Positions 37,501 to 49,399 of a DNA stretch of 64,000 nucleotides are shown piece after piece. The notes below the pieces were generated by a model, which was given only the letters and a program-made list of their open reading frames with translations, was not told where the DNA came from and made no database searches. Source of the stretch: Druceiella hillmani (lineage: Eukaryota > Arthropoda > Insecta > Lepidoptera > Hepialidae); contig JAYKKI010000066.1 in assembly GCA_039881145.1 (NCBI GenBank), forward strand, positions 7,389,501-7,453,500, written 5' to 3'. The position numbers were made by a program, and so were the translations under genes. The stretch's first letter is position 1. Each line of letters begins with the position of its first letter.

Positions 37501-40228
37501 TGCACAATACGAAATACTAATAATGTGCTTTATATTTTAAGTATGATGGGAGCGCTTGGTTTAACTTTTAATGTAACACATGAGTTGACAGTTAACAAAT
37601 GACTCATATTTTCCAAATTAGTACAAGTTTAGACACTCGAGAAATATACACAGATTTCATAAAAGATGGCAACGGAAATCCTGTCTTAGTATTATATTTT
37701 ACATACATACTTCATATACTACCCGGGATATATGAAGGAATTAATTTTTTTGCTTTTGCCTTGTTTTTTAGTGACGGGTAAAATCTAATTTATTTTATAA
37801 AATTTTAGTAATGAAAGTACATGCTTATTTAAAATGAATGTAATATGCATTGTATTTTTTTGTAAAATGCCCTTAAAGGTAAATGTTTTTTATGTTATAT
37901 TAAAAACGCTTCAACCAAGGTCTCATAGCTGTTTTGGCAGTAAAGTATCTAAAAATAAAAAAGGACCTTCTGTTGGGATATAAATACCTCTCTGTTTATA
38001 TGCCACAGCACATATGACCATTTCTTTATATGTCTTCAGCAACTACCATTGCAATCGACATGAAATGGTAGCAGAGTTAAATTTCTTTTTCCGCATAAAC
38101 TAAAGGTAATTTTAGAAATGTTATTTTTATATAAAACTGGGTGCCAATGAGTGGTTTGAAATTTAAAAGTAGAATAATAAGATTAAATATGATCTATTAG
38201 ATCACACGTCAAAACTATATTTCATAATTGGTAATTTTCCGTCTTTACTGCCTTTCACGAAAATAGAGCTATAAAGACAGAAAAATACTTTAATTAAATG
38301 GTTTTCCGCACAAAAATTATTTTTAAAGGCATATCGCCGTTTTTGTACGTCTCATTAATTTAAAAGCAAATACTTTAAACCCTAACGTTCTATTATTATA
38401 TCGCCTGCACGTCTGCTAATAAAATTACTGTTTATATTTTAATTTTTTATGTATGCCGTATGTTGTATATGCAAATTATAATGTATCTGGTAGTGAGGGA
38501 TTTATTTCTTGATTTTAAACACTATACACAAAACTATGTACATTTTTCTTTTCTGATCAAATACAGCAGCATAAAAATTGCGATTCTTTTTCTTGTACTA
38601 CGTCGTAGTACTTTTTACTGTCCGGTTAAAATATATGAAGCTTTAGATTAAAGCTCTATATAACGAAAATGAAATTGATAAAAAACATACATTATGACAT
38701 AAACGATTAGTGGCTCATAATATAATAAACCAATTCATAAATCTGTAGTTCAAGAAATATATGTAATATTCAAAACAAGTATAATTGAGTGTAAAATAAA
38801 CTGGACAAATATTTTCACCTTAAATACTTATATAAATAATACCTTAAATATATAAAACTCTAGACAAAACAAAAAATTAGAATTGAAACTATAACACAAT
38901 TCGAAGTTTGCTATTCTTTTTATAGTTATTTATTTTAGGTATACGTAAAATTAAGTAAAGATCTAAAATATTTTATGCTGTGACAACACAGTGTAGGAAG
39001 AGAAAATGTGGGGACATCCGTATTTACCTTGTGTTTATTGTAATAGACATGTGATTTAAAATTAGCTATTTGTTTGAATCAGTACGATATTGCTATTAGT
39101 TGTACATTCAAATTTTCACGCAAAATATATTACACTAAAACATTATTTGTTTAATCATAACCATCGTCAGTCACGCATACGTCTATATTTATTTGACTTA
39201 ATACATGTGATAAATATATAAATAAGTGAAAGATATATATATTTAAGCATTACCTTCAATGCCCAATACATAAATTGGACCTTGGCTATATGATGAATAT
39301 CTGTCAGTTAATCAAACACAAAAATAAAATATATCATTCATCGTGGATGAATGCAGCAGATTATGAAACAGTCTTATAATAACAAATAAACTGGTGAGCA
39401 AAAAAATAACCGACAACAAGTAATCAAGGAAAAAACATGCAAATGTATATACCTGAAAATATATATACTACACAGGTCTGCAATGGTTTTCCCCTTTCAG
39501 GTTTGATGACAGATGTTGGTATATTTTAGAATTGTGGGTAAAATGCTAAAAAAATTCCATCCCTTTAAGATTTTTAGTTATTTTACATAGTTTTTTTTGC
39601 AAAAAGTACCTAGGTCTACCTAGGAAAGATCTGATATTTTATTTAACTGTTTCTTATTGAACAAATACGAATACATTGAATCGTAGTAGTAAATAACAAT
39701 AAATAAGTTCTCATAAATAGTTAGTCAAATATAACGTAATTGAATAAGTGACATACCCTTATTTTTGGAAAAAAGGTGGATTTTCAGGTCATTTGCTAAA
39801 GACCTAATTTAACCGTAACTTGAGTCGATAGAATAGGGTTAATGAGTATAGATGATGTTGGTATTTATACGAAAATCTATTAGATTTTGATATAAATACC
39901 AAAATCATTGTTTTTACAAAATTAGTACTTCCATGCAATTCGTAACCCTCACATAAAAGATGCCACAGCGAAAGTATTTAAACTCATCGGGCAATGTTTC
40001 TTATATTTGTGAGCAGTTTTTGCTAACAAAATAGCAGCATAACATTACCAAATTCATAAGTAACGTTTATAACATGTATTTCTGCATAGCAATCGCTTAC
40101 CAAGACAAACTGTGGATCGCCCATAAAGTTTTTGCGACATACGTTCGTGAACTTCGAAAGTGATAAAAACGGCTAAACAATATTTTTGATTTACAATCGC
40201 ATATTTTTTTGAGAGAATCTTAAAATCA
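37501..40228. other. No gene recognised; hairpin 39854-39906
   Basis: A 25-bp inverted repeat with three mismatches and a 3-nt loop lies at 39854-39906. The part next to 37500 may hold decayed copia leader or LTR sequence. The remainder is AT-rich with only short frames. Confidence 0.6.
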
Positions 40229-40660
40229 CACCGAACACTGTTATTTTTGCTGTTGCAAGGCCACATACTACAATTCTAAAACAAAAAGGACTTGGTATAT
40301 TCAACCGTGTAATTGGTAACGCATGCGGTGTATCACGACCCGAATACTGCACCGCCATTACCTCCATATTTGGAATGAGTGAAAACTGAAGAAGTGAGCA
40401 ATGATATCGAAGAGGTATCTCAACCTGAAGCTCAAGTGGAACACAGTTATTTTCACAGTCAGAACTGAACGATTTAACTAGAGATCTAAGCCTGTCCAAG
40501 GGAAAGGGTTTACATGGAATTTGAAAGAGATAGAATGTCGCTATCAGGGAAAGTGAAATAAAAGGATGATGGCTGATTATTGTTGGTTGCTAAAGAGTGA
40601 TGATGCAAGACTTTTAAGCGAAAATCTTCCAATCGGAGCTTCGGTGAAAAAAATAATTTA
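40229..40660 (+). pseudogene. Internally deleted copy of a multicopy insect repeat protein
   Basis: Plus-strand pieces read TQLFSQSELNDLTRDLSLSK (~40440-40505), then directly FTWNLKEIECRYQGK (~40510-40555), MMADYCWLLKSDD (~40565-40605) and, one frame over, KRKSSNRSFGEK (~40617-40652). From memory, the first piece belongs to the N-terminal part and the others to the very C-terminus of a large, uncharacterised protein found in many copies in insect genomes. Several hundred residues between them are absent. Stops and frameshifts are present. Its biology (transposon-encoded or otherwise) is unknown to me. The opposing minus-strand 102-codon frame (40191-40499) is probably a shadow. Confidence 0.6.
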
Positions 40661-42982
40661 TAAATATCACACAAAACTGTTTTTACATTACGTTGCCCTA
40701 ATTTTGTTAGTAAAAATAAATATATTTAGTGAAAGAAATTTTTGAATTTATTAAGAATAAATAAACATTTTTTTAAATAAATAACATTTATTTGTTAGAC
40801 ATATAGGATAATTATAGTTAATTAATATTTATCCGTAGTTCATAATTAGTATTTCCAAAAAAAATGTTTGATCCTTTTACTGCAATAATAAGGCAGGTTT
40901 TGTACACATATAATTCTTCCACATAATAATTTAAAAAACAAATTTAGTCATTTTTATTAAATTAATGGAACCTAGGAGAATTATTTTCAATGCAATATTA
41001 TTATTATAATTCATTATGAAAATTAATTTTAAATTTATTGAAGTAAAAAAAATAAACCCATGTAGTTTATAAAAACTTTATTACTTTATTAGGTTCTGCG
41101 GTTGTTAGAAGTGTCAATTTATTAACAATATTAAGTAACATGAGTTAATGAACCATTTATTAAATGTTGATAAATCTTATTAAATACTAATAAATTCTTC
41201 AATCAGTGTATGTTTAATTAATTATTAACCGATACTAGAAAATTCAAACATAATCTAATTTATTCTAAAATTTGCTTGTAACTTATTTCGAATACAATTT
41301 GAAATACATTTATTAATTACAATTTTTGTTAGTATTTGTAATTCAATTCTACTGCTTGCGCTATAAGTTGAACACATTATCTATCGACGCATGAGTAATA
41401 CATTTAAAGCGAGTACTTGCTCACATGTATCATGTAGTAGAGTACCAGCTTTCGTATGAGCGGAATAGTGTGTTGACACTCTCTTGCTTTTATAAATCTT
41501 TAACAATGCGCAACACTTATTTAGGACTACTTTTAGAAAGGCAACCCTTACCATAGTATAGAGTCATAAAAAAGGTTTAATTTGTTATACAATTTATTAA
41601 AACACTTTAAGAACGTACAAATTTAACCAACTTGCATTTCTTTACACCTGGTTAACAAGAGGAAGCAGACATGTGAGAAAAGCTAATTCAAAATTTTAAA
41701 ATTCTTTAAATATTTTTTTTTCATGTGAACATAATTTTTAAAATACAAAATGAATAATTAAACTTGTATATTTTATAGGCAACCCGGCAGCACAGCATTT
41801 ATATTATTTATATATTGATATCAAAAAATTGTAATTTTAATAAAAAAATAAATGGGCGTTGTCAAATCTCAAACTATTATGTCTTAGCTTGAATATCGTT
41901 CACATATTAAAAGTATCCTCAGCCGGAAAAAATATTTTATATTTTAACTTGAAATTTAAGATAAATCATCGTAGTCGATTGGACAAATTGTGTTCATTTG
42001 TTTTGATTCCGCCTACTTTGTCTTACTGTTTTAATCCTGGCTAAAAAGTACTTAATATTTTTTTTTTTATCATGTGAAGTATTTTAGCAAAATTTATTCA
42101 ACAGTGGTCTAGTAGTTCCTTTGAACTAACATAGAAAAACATAAAAACGTTAATAAGTTAAACAAAGAGAACTAAGAGGATTCCCCATAACCTTTATATA
42201 CAAGTCAAAGTTCAATCATGCAAGGATGCGCAGTATGCACATTGAACTATTTACTATTGACATTATTTTTCATAACGTAAATAAATTTTATTGACACAAA
42301 ATTTTTAAATTTATCATAAACCTAAGACAACTAAGAAATATACCCTTTCTTACCTCGGTAAATGAGAGTGAAGGTAAAAAGCAAATCAAAATTATAATTC
42401 AAAACTCATATTGTATGGCGCACTGGGTAAGTGATCTGGCGAATTCTAAATATTTTAGGAGAGCATTAGACGGTCCTTGATAAGAAGCTGTACTACATCA
42501 CAGTCTTGTAGTCGTTTTTTTTTGTAAGTTCTTCGCACCTATATACTTTTCAACATATGGATTATTTCAGGTACCAGGGAAATTTGCAAGGCGCCGCGAC
42601 AAAATTGAAAGAATATTTTTAGAAGGAGAAGAGACGTTTGGAGAGAAATAAAATAAGGATTTTCGAACCGAAATATAAGTCCATGCATATCTTAAGCTAA
42701 AAATCTGACCTTAGCTAATACTGATCTAAACCAATACATCAGCACATTAAAATGAAAACGTAGAATATACAGACTACTCCAGCAGCGAGTCTCTGGTGGG
42801 CTAAACTATACCTTGTAGTCAGAAATATTTTCATATTCGCCGACGCCGAAAACTTTATTTAGGCAAATGTATCGTATTGGATTATGATCAAATCCAATGT
42901 GAAGATGTTAGTTATGCACGATAAGTTAAGCCTTAGTGTCCTTACATCTAAGAACATTGTAAACATGAATTAATATCGTACA
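40661..42982. other. No gene recognised
   Basis: Mostly AT-rich. 41360-41530 and 42540-42670 are slightly GC-richer. In the latter a TTTCAG acceptor-like site is followed by a short open stretch (VPGKFARRRDKIERIFLEGE), which could be an exon or repeat piece but is too short to call. Confidence 0.45.
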
Positions 42983-44515
42983 TAAATGTATATATATTTT
43001 TTTCCACACCATAGGCCAGCCAGTACTAAACACCATGCAAAGAAACAGCAGGAAAATCTGATGCGAAACGATATAATTTCATCAAATAAAATTCTGACAA
43101 CAATTTGTATATAGCGTGACCGTTCGCTATTAAATTAAATTTCAATAGGTGTGAAGGCTGAAGATTAATTAAACTCAATTACAGGCGATAAAACAATTAG
43201 CATCAATAACATTTAAAATAGATTGCGAGGGCATTGTGGGTGAGGCTCTTCCAATTTATTGCAATTTTATTAATCCAAAATATTAACTTACGTAATCGAC
43301 AATGATTTTTGGTGGTTACGTAAATATTACAGTGTAGTACATTATTTAAAACTTTACGTTTTAACAACATGACAGCTAGTTAGATTACGTATATATTGTT
43401 AAGTGTATATTATTTATTAGAGCAAAATAATTGATTTTAATAATGAAATTGATTAATTTTTTTAATGTGTCCTCAGTAGAAACGAAAAAAAATATTTATC
43501 GAAATGACATTTTGTAACGTTATAAATAAAATTTGGAAAAATCGGTCTTTTTTAAAGAAATGAAGAGAAATATATATAGAGTGATATAATTTACAACATG
43601 TTTTTCAAACTCTTCATGAATGCTATAAAATAATGGCAATTCAGCAATAACTAGCGAGAAAAAGATTATTTTCTTTGCTTTTACCTTCTAAAATATATTT
43701 TAGATTAAAAGTGCAAACATAAATAATATCTATGGACGAAAAACAATAGCAAATAATACATCTCATTACAAACCAATTAATTTTTCTTTGATCATTGGTT
43801 TAAATTGTACGTTGCATAATTCGGCGAGCAGAATGGATTTTTGAACTTGGCCAAATTTATTCTCCAGATCAGGGTAGTACTCAGGTAGAGTTACCTACTT
43901 TTTTGTTTTCTACCATTCGATGCTAAAGCCCCTTCATATTGGAAGAATTGAAAAATAAACATGAATTTAGTCAAGTAAATCAATATATTCATATTAAGAG
44001 TGGATGAAAAATATTTTTATTATTTTATAAGTCGGCAGAAAATATGAAAAAACTGTGTTTAATTTTCGTATGTTAGGCAGATTTTATTGTTATGGAAATA
44101 GTCTTTCCGAATGAAAAATGTCATAATTTCTACAAGCATATTTTAAGCATACAAAGTTCAATTAAGTACTTTTTATAGAAACAAATACCTTTAAAAGAAG
44201 TCGATAAGAATAATAATCGTTATCGATTATTATCGTTATCGACTTCTTATACTTCTTATACTATTACTTTTAATATAATAAACGATAACGATTATTAACA
44301 AAAATAATATATTGAACGGATATCGCATATGTCAGATATCATTAAAACGTTTATATAGTAATCATAAATACGGCAATAATGAAGATCAAGCTTCGTGTTA
44401 CGCAATTATTTGTTAAGGTTGTCCTTACCTTTTTCAGGTTTCTTTTTTAAATACGGTCTTTAATTTTTTTCTCAGTATCGTTTCTTTGTATTTTTTTTTT
44501 TGAAACCTTGACAAA
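42983..44515. repeat. Long dispersed repeat, copy B
   Basis: Direct, more decayed and shorter partner of 30473-32350 (see that entry for the block correspondence). A 23-bp inverted repeat with two mismatches (44197-44219 and 44224-44246, TTAT loop) lies inside it and has no counterpart in copy A, so it arose after the two copies diverged. Confidence 0.75.
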
Positions 44516-45119
44516 TTAATATATAACTGATTATATATTTTTACTAATTTTAAAAATTTTACGATGTTAATTTTTAAATGTTTGAATGAGTAATGAATAA
44601 AGTTAACAATTAATGATTTCTCCATTTGAATGATTTTTGTTTTACTTTCGAAGGGTATATTCCGGATAAAGTCCCATAAAAATTTGATAGAAATCTGACC
44701 AGAGTAAATAGAATTCTATAGAATTCCCCAAAATGAAATAATGCAAATTTAAATTTGGAGGCTTCTTTTTTCTTTGGAAGTGCGTAACTGCCAGTATGAC
44801 GCTATAAAAAAATTGGTTAAAATCTGACCGTGGAAATTGAATATATGTCATAGAATTCCTCAAAATTGAACGGCGCACCTGTGGTGAACGAGTTTCGGTA
44901 ATGATGGTCAGTAATCTATTAAGATACGTCTAAGGCAACGTAAATTTGCTTTTCCTTAAAGTCAGGGTGCAATAATAAATCCGGAAGGTTGTGATGCAAA
45001 CTTTCAGTAAATAGGAGTGAAATCATTGAATCTAGTTTGATTTGTCTTAAGGTAGCAGGTAAGTAATAGAGTAAATCAGTAGGTATGCAAGGCTACATAA
45101 AATGTAATTTCAAAAATTG
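44516..45119. other. AT-rich stretch, no gene recognised
   Basis: Two short minus-strand open frames without motifs. Confidence 0.5.
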
Positions 45120-46400
45120 ATCTTCAAATATTGATGATGTGGGCACACTACCTGCTTAATCCCTAAGATTTGAAGGTGTACTAATCTCTTTCCGGGACCA
45201 ACAATACTACTAGTAATTATATATATACTAGCGTGACCCGTACGAAGTCTTCGCATTATTTATTCCATTATGAAGCTCAGATGACAGATCAAATAAATAT
45301 TTTACTAAAATTGACATATAGAGGCGCAAGTATCAAAAGTATTGAGCTAAAGCGCCACTTTATTTATACGTGAGTGGATTTGAAATTAAACAAAAATTTT
45401 ACCGACCGTCAATCATATTGACGTTGAGCCGTTAGATGGCAGCATTGCTGTTTTGTGTATATAATTTTAATAATTAATTAATTTGCAAAAACAATAGCAA
45501 TAATAATTTTTTTAGTTATGGATGCCGGTAGAGCAAGCAATTATCTATAAAATGATATATAATTTATGTGGATTAGTTGTGAGGTTCTTTCTAAAAAGGG
45601 AGAGTAACATCTTAACCTTAGCGTATTAATATATATGATGATGATGATGATGATAATTACTAGTAGTATTGTTGGTCCCGGAAAGAGATTCCGTGTTTTA
45701 ACTACGGATTTAAACTGCTTAGTCTTGATGCTGCAATGATATGGCCTATTTAAATTATGAGATTTGGGGATCTGTTGTTTCTAAAATAGTATTCTGAATC
45801 TAAAGAAAAGATTCTGTCATTGATCTTTTGATTGGCACTCTTCCGTTGTGATGCTGCTTGCAGCATACTCTTGAGTACTCTTGAGTACTGTGAACTGCGA
45901 AACTTGAAGATCTGATATTTTAAAATTAGTATTGCAAGTTTCAATTAGAGGTTCTACCATTGAACTCTACATTTTAATACCTTCGTCTTGATTCTGCAAT
46001 GACATAGCGTATCTAAACTATGAGGCTGATGATCTGCTGTTTTTAGAATAGGATGGTTTGTCTCAAGTAGACTTTATTACTAAACACTGGGTACGAAATC
46101 CTCAAACTTGGTGCTGCAGGTGTACTGCCTGCCTAAATCTACTGCTTTTAAATTAGTATTGTAGGTCTGAAACTCTGCTGTCTTTATATTAGTATTGTGT
46201 GTCTCAAGCAGAGACTCTGCCACTAAACTTTGATGTTCAATTCCTCAAATTTAACGCTGTGGGGATACTGCCTGCTTAAATCGCAAGACTTGAAGATCTG
46301 TTATTATTAAAGTAACGATATGGGTCTCAAACGGAGACTATGTCACTGAACTCCGAATGTCAGTTCCGAAACTAAATGCTGCAATGGTACGGTTTATTGT
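45120..46400. repeat. Diverged satellite array, ~120-140-bp units
   Basis: Units marked by GATGCTGCAATG-type starts occur near 45132, 45727, 45850, 45990, 46110, 46253 and 46373. Shared internal landmarks are CTGCCTGCTTAAAT, ACTTGAAGATCTG, TTAGTATTGTAGGTCTC, AGAGACTCTGYCACT and CAATTCCTCAAA. One unit carries an extra duplicated TCTTGAGTAC. The array is interrupted at 45183-45690 (next entry). Confidence 0.88.
45183..45690. mobile_element. Insertion bordered by perfect 38-bp inverted repeat
   Basis: Arms 45183-45220 and 45653-45690 are perfect complements enclosing about 430 bp. The interior contains ACTAGCGTGACCCGTACGAA and TTAGATGGCAGC, phrases typical of non-autonomous insect repeats, and a (GAT)n run (45637-45654). 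The right arm aligns with the normal satellite unit (TAGTATTGTTGGTC), so the left arm is an inverted copy of satellite sequence. The borders are therefore either element termini that captured satellite DNA or a local inverted duplication made during insertion. No direct target duplication is visible. Confidence 0.7.
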
Positions 46401-48336
46401 ATATATTAACGCATATAATTTATCAAGCAATTTGGTAATTGGTCCTTCTGGGTATAGTCCCTGTGTAATATCAATAAAATGGGTAAGAACTTCACGACAT
46501 AAAACATAAAGTTCTCCAATAATTTACAACACAAGTGCCGCGATCGAGTTTGAAAAATAACGAGATAATATTAATTTATAATAAAGTCTCTGAATTTTTT
46601 AAGCGATTAAAAGCAACACAAACCTACCCTTTAGCAAAATTAGGACCGCTAGAAGGTGGTCATAGGAATTGTTCACTGATGAGAAGTTAACTCATAGAGT
46701 ATGGATTTTTTTACGTGACATAAGCAAGAAAATAAATAGTTTTACACATACAGGTACAAACTAAGGCATGAAGTATGTAAGGTATTACTTGGTAGGTAGA
46801 TAAGTAAGTAATTGCAGATATAGGCAAATACTTCTATTGACTTAACATTCGTACACAAACAGGTAGTTCAGTAGGTAAACATTGGTATGTAAAAAGACGT
46901 ATGCCAACTAGGATATTAATAGGCTGATACGTAGTATATAAAGCTTAATAAAAGCTTAAAGCACTGATTGCCGTGAAGTCAGAGGAAGAAAATATGTTTT
47001 ATATACTTGTATGTTTATATGTATGTATGTATACATTTTTAAACATGCATTTATGGATAAGGATACTCTGAATATATTAAGGTTCATTAAATGCTCTAAA
47101 GGTCTGCTCGACTTCAATAAATTATATATATTTATGATACTTTCAGTACCAGAAAATATCATAGACACTAAAAATGAAAAAAATTAAATTAATTGAGAAA
47201 AAATTAAATGTTCAAAAAAACTAACCGACTTTATATAACCGCCGAATAAGAAGAGCATTGAAAAGCATACCATTTTGAAAATGCAGACACTCACTCAGAG
47301 CTTTTACAATACTGCTACTGATAATATTTTTGGAGTTGATCCCGAGTGAAATGTAACACTTATCTGGTGCATAGGTGTGAATGTATTTGAAAGAGGGGAA
47401 AAGCTTCGACTTAGCGCTGATTCTAAAAATCTCTAGAAGTAGCAATAATTTGTAAATTTATCTATGTTTCGAAACGATAATTTAAAAATCCCACCCGAAT
47501 ATTTTTATTGTTTTGTAGTTTTCAGTGAGTTTCTTATTTGGTAGTTATTTAAAGTAGCTACAATTTTGTATAAATGTATTATAATTTTGTAAAGATATTT
47601 TATATCTTAAAATATCGACTTCAGCATGCTTCACTAAAAGACCTTATATCTCACATTGAGCTCCGTGCCGTGTGACGTTTGCAACAGTGTATTCAAAATT
47701 TATTTATTTCAATTCCATAGAGAAGGCAACAAGAATAGTTCGAATTAGGGAGTAATCACTTCAACAGTTCATGAAATATACTAAATCAAGGATTTTTGTT
47801 TAAATTTCTACAATCTGCTAAAATTTTATATCCTCCACTATTGTACTAATTAAAAGAAACAAGGATTAAAGCGAATAACCTTTGAAGAGTTAGGATGTCA
47901 TTCACATAAAGAAATTAATTTATAATGATGGGAATTGAAGGGTTCAATTGAATCGAAAGTTTTAGTTAGTTTGACGGCGATTCTTAACATTACGAGGAAC
48001 TCTCTTTCAATATATGAGCAGAATTTAAATCTGGATATATTTATGTTAGTGTAGCTTCGACATCTTCAAATCTTCGGCCAGTTATTCGTGAGTCGTATGA
48101 GAAAAGAGTCAAACACAGGATTTAATTCGTAACATAAAATTTGGGGAGTTTCATGTTAATGCAAGCAATAGCCAGTTAAAAATTAGAAGTTATATCTGTA
48201 CTGATTTTTGGGTATTTCAACTGTTTATATAAAGAACAGTAGAACGAGCAGGATCACGGTTTTGGTCAGAGGATTTTACTTTTTAGTCAAGTCAATATCT
48301 TGGTATTAATTCGTTTTGTGTACGTGTGTGTGTGTT
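46401..48336. other. No gene recognised
   Basis: AT-rich. A minus-strand 74-codon frame at 47221-47445 (containing YAPDKCYISLG and SSIVKALSECLHFQNG) is more coding-like than its surroundings and may be a fragment of a decayed transposon, but I cannot name it. Confidence 0.4.
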
Positions 48337-48437
48337 ACATTTACCTTGTTTCATACAACAGTTATTAGTATAAATTTACCTTGTTTCATACAACAGTTAT
48401 TAGTGTACATTTACCTTGTTTCAGACAACAGTTATTT
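48337..48437. repeat. 35-bp tandem repeat, 2.9 units
   Basis: TTTACCTTGTTTCATACAAC recurs with a 35-bp period; the TTACC box is at 48341, 48376 and 48411. The units are nearly identical. Confidence 0.97.
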
Positions 48438-48700
48438 TTTTTTTATAAATATTATTCACGATCATAAATAAATCAGGGTGAAGAAGAAACCATCTCTAAT
48501 AAATGTGCATCATTATTGCAAGAACTATCTATAACGAAACTTTCATATTAGTGGACGCCATCCTATTAACATATAGTCTCAACCAAACCCAAGATGTAAC
48601 AAATAATTTCTCATTATATATAATTCATGACCGTTCATACTCTTGCCGGAAATCAAACCCGTGGCTATTTAATTAGGTTAGCCATTGCGCTACAATTCAG
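48438..48700 (-). mobile_element. tRNA-derived SINE
   Basis: On the minus strand the head has an RNA polymerase III A box (TAGCGCAATGGCTAACC, 48691-48675) and a B box (GGGTTTGATTTCCGG, 48659-48645), closer together than in a tRNA (about 33 nt instead of 44), so part of the anticodon region is lost. The body continues to an A-run near 48445-48435 (T-run on the plus strand), which directly abuts the 35-bp tandem repeat. No target duplication identified. It could be a decayed tRNA pseudogene, but the body and A-tail favour a SINE. Confidence 0.65.
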
Positions 48701-48992
48701 TTTAATAATAAAAAAAAACATTATATATTCGTAATGCTTAGCACACACCAGTCTGTTCTGTTAATAAAATATATAACAAATTATTGTGAAAATATAAAGC
48801 AAATTTAAAAAATAATACAAGAATGTCACCTTTCTTAGGAAATATAGCCTAGTTACATAATCGAGAGCAAATTACACTCCCATTCAAAATAATGTGGAGA
48901 TTCTAAACTTAAATTTACTTACAACTGAAGTACAATTTCCAAATCTATTTGGAGTCGGCGTAAAATTGTAAGTCACTCACACTCATATTTAC

Positions 48993-49118
48993 AGAGTGGT
49001 GCCTTCATGGAAGTCACAGTTCGGAATGATACCACCAACACGAACGCACCACAGAACAACTGGTACATCCATTCTTTCCAACTGAAGTTATCTGATGTGT
49101 GTTTTTTCTTTATTTATA
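48993..49118 (-). other. Candidate first exon of a secreted protein gene
   Basis: A ~110-bp GC-richer patch in AT-rich DNA. On the minus strand: TATAAATA (49118-49111), an initiator-like TCAGTT (49085-49080), then ATG at 49068 opening MYQLFCGAFVLVVSFRTVTS. This looks like a signal peptide with a hydrophobic core and ends at a usable splice donor (CTCT|GTAAAT, 48993/48992). TATA-to-initiator spacing is about 35 nt, slightly long. The plus strand is also open (AFMEVTVRNDTTNTNAPQNN) after an acceptor-like TTACAG, so orientation is not certain. No second exon was found, and an overlapping ATG five bases upstream opens another frame. Confidence 0.25.
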
Positions 49119-49399
49119 ACCATTTTTGACATAATAATATGAGTAATTATTTTTTTAAATTTTCTAATACAATAAATTGCTTATAGCTATGTTCTTTTAC
49201 CGCTAATATTTCTTTTTTTAATTGTTAATATGCATTACACTACGGTGTTAAATAAGAATTTATCTATAATAAACTTGCAAAATCAACATAATGCCGTTTA
49301 CGTGTTATGTTATCACCTTTAACACATGGCATAGTATTTCAAATGAATAATTACGATTATAAATTACATTTTCTTATAACGATACCAAATAAATTGTAA

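Noticed and set aside
48645..48691. Functional tRNA gene on the minus strand
   Set aside because: A and B boxes are too close together and no cloverleaf can be drawn; a SINE head is a better fit.
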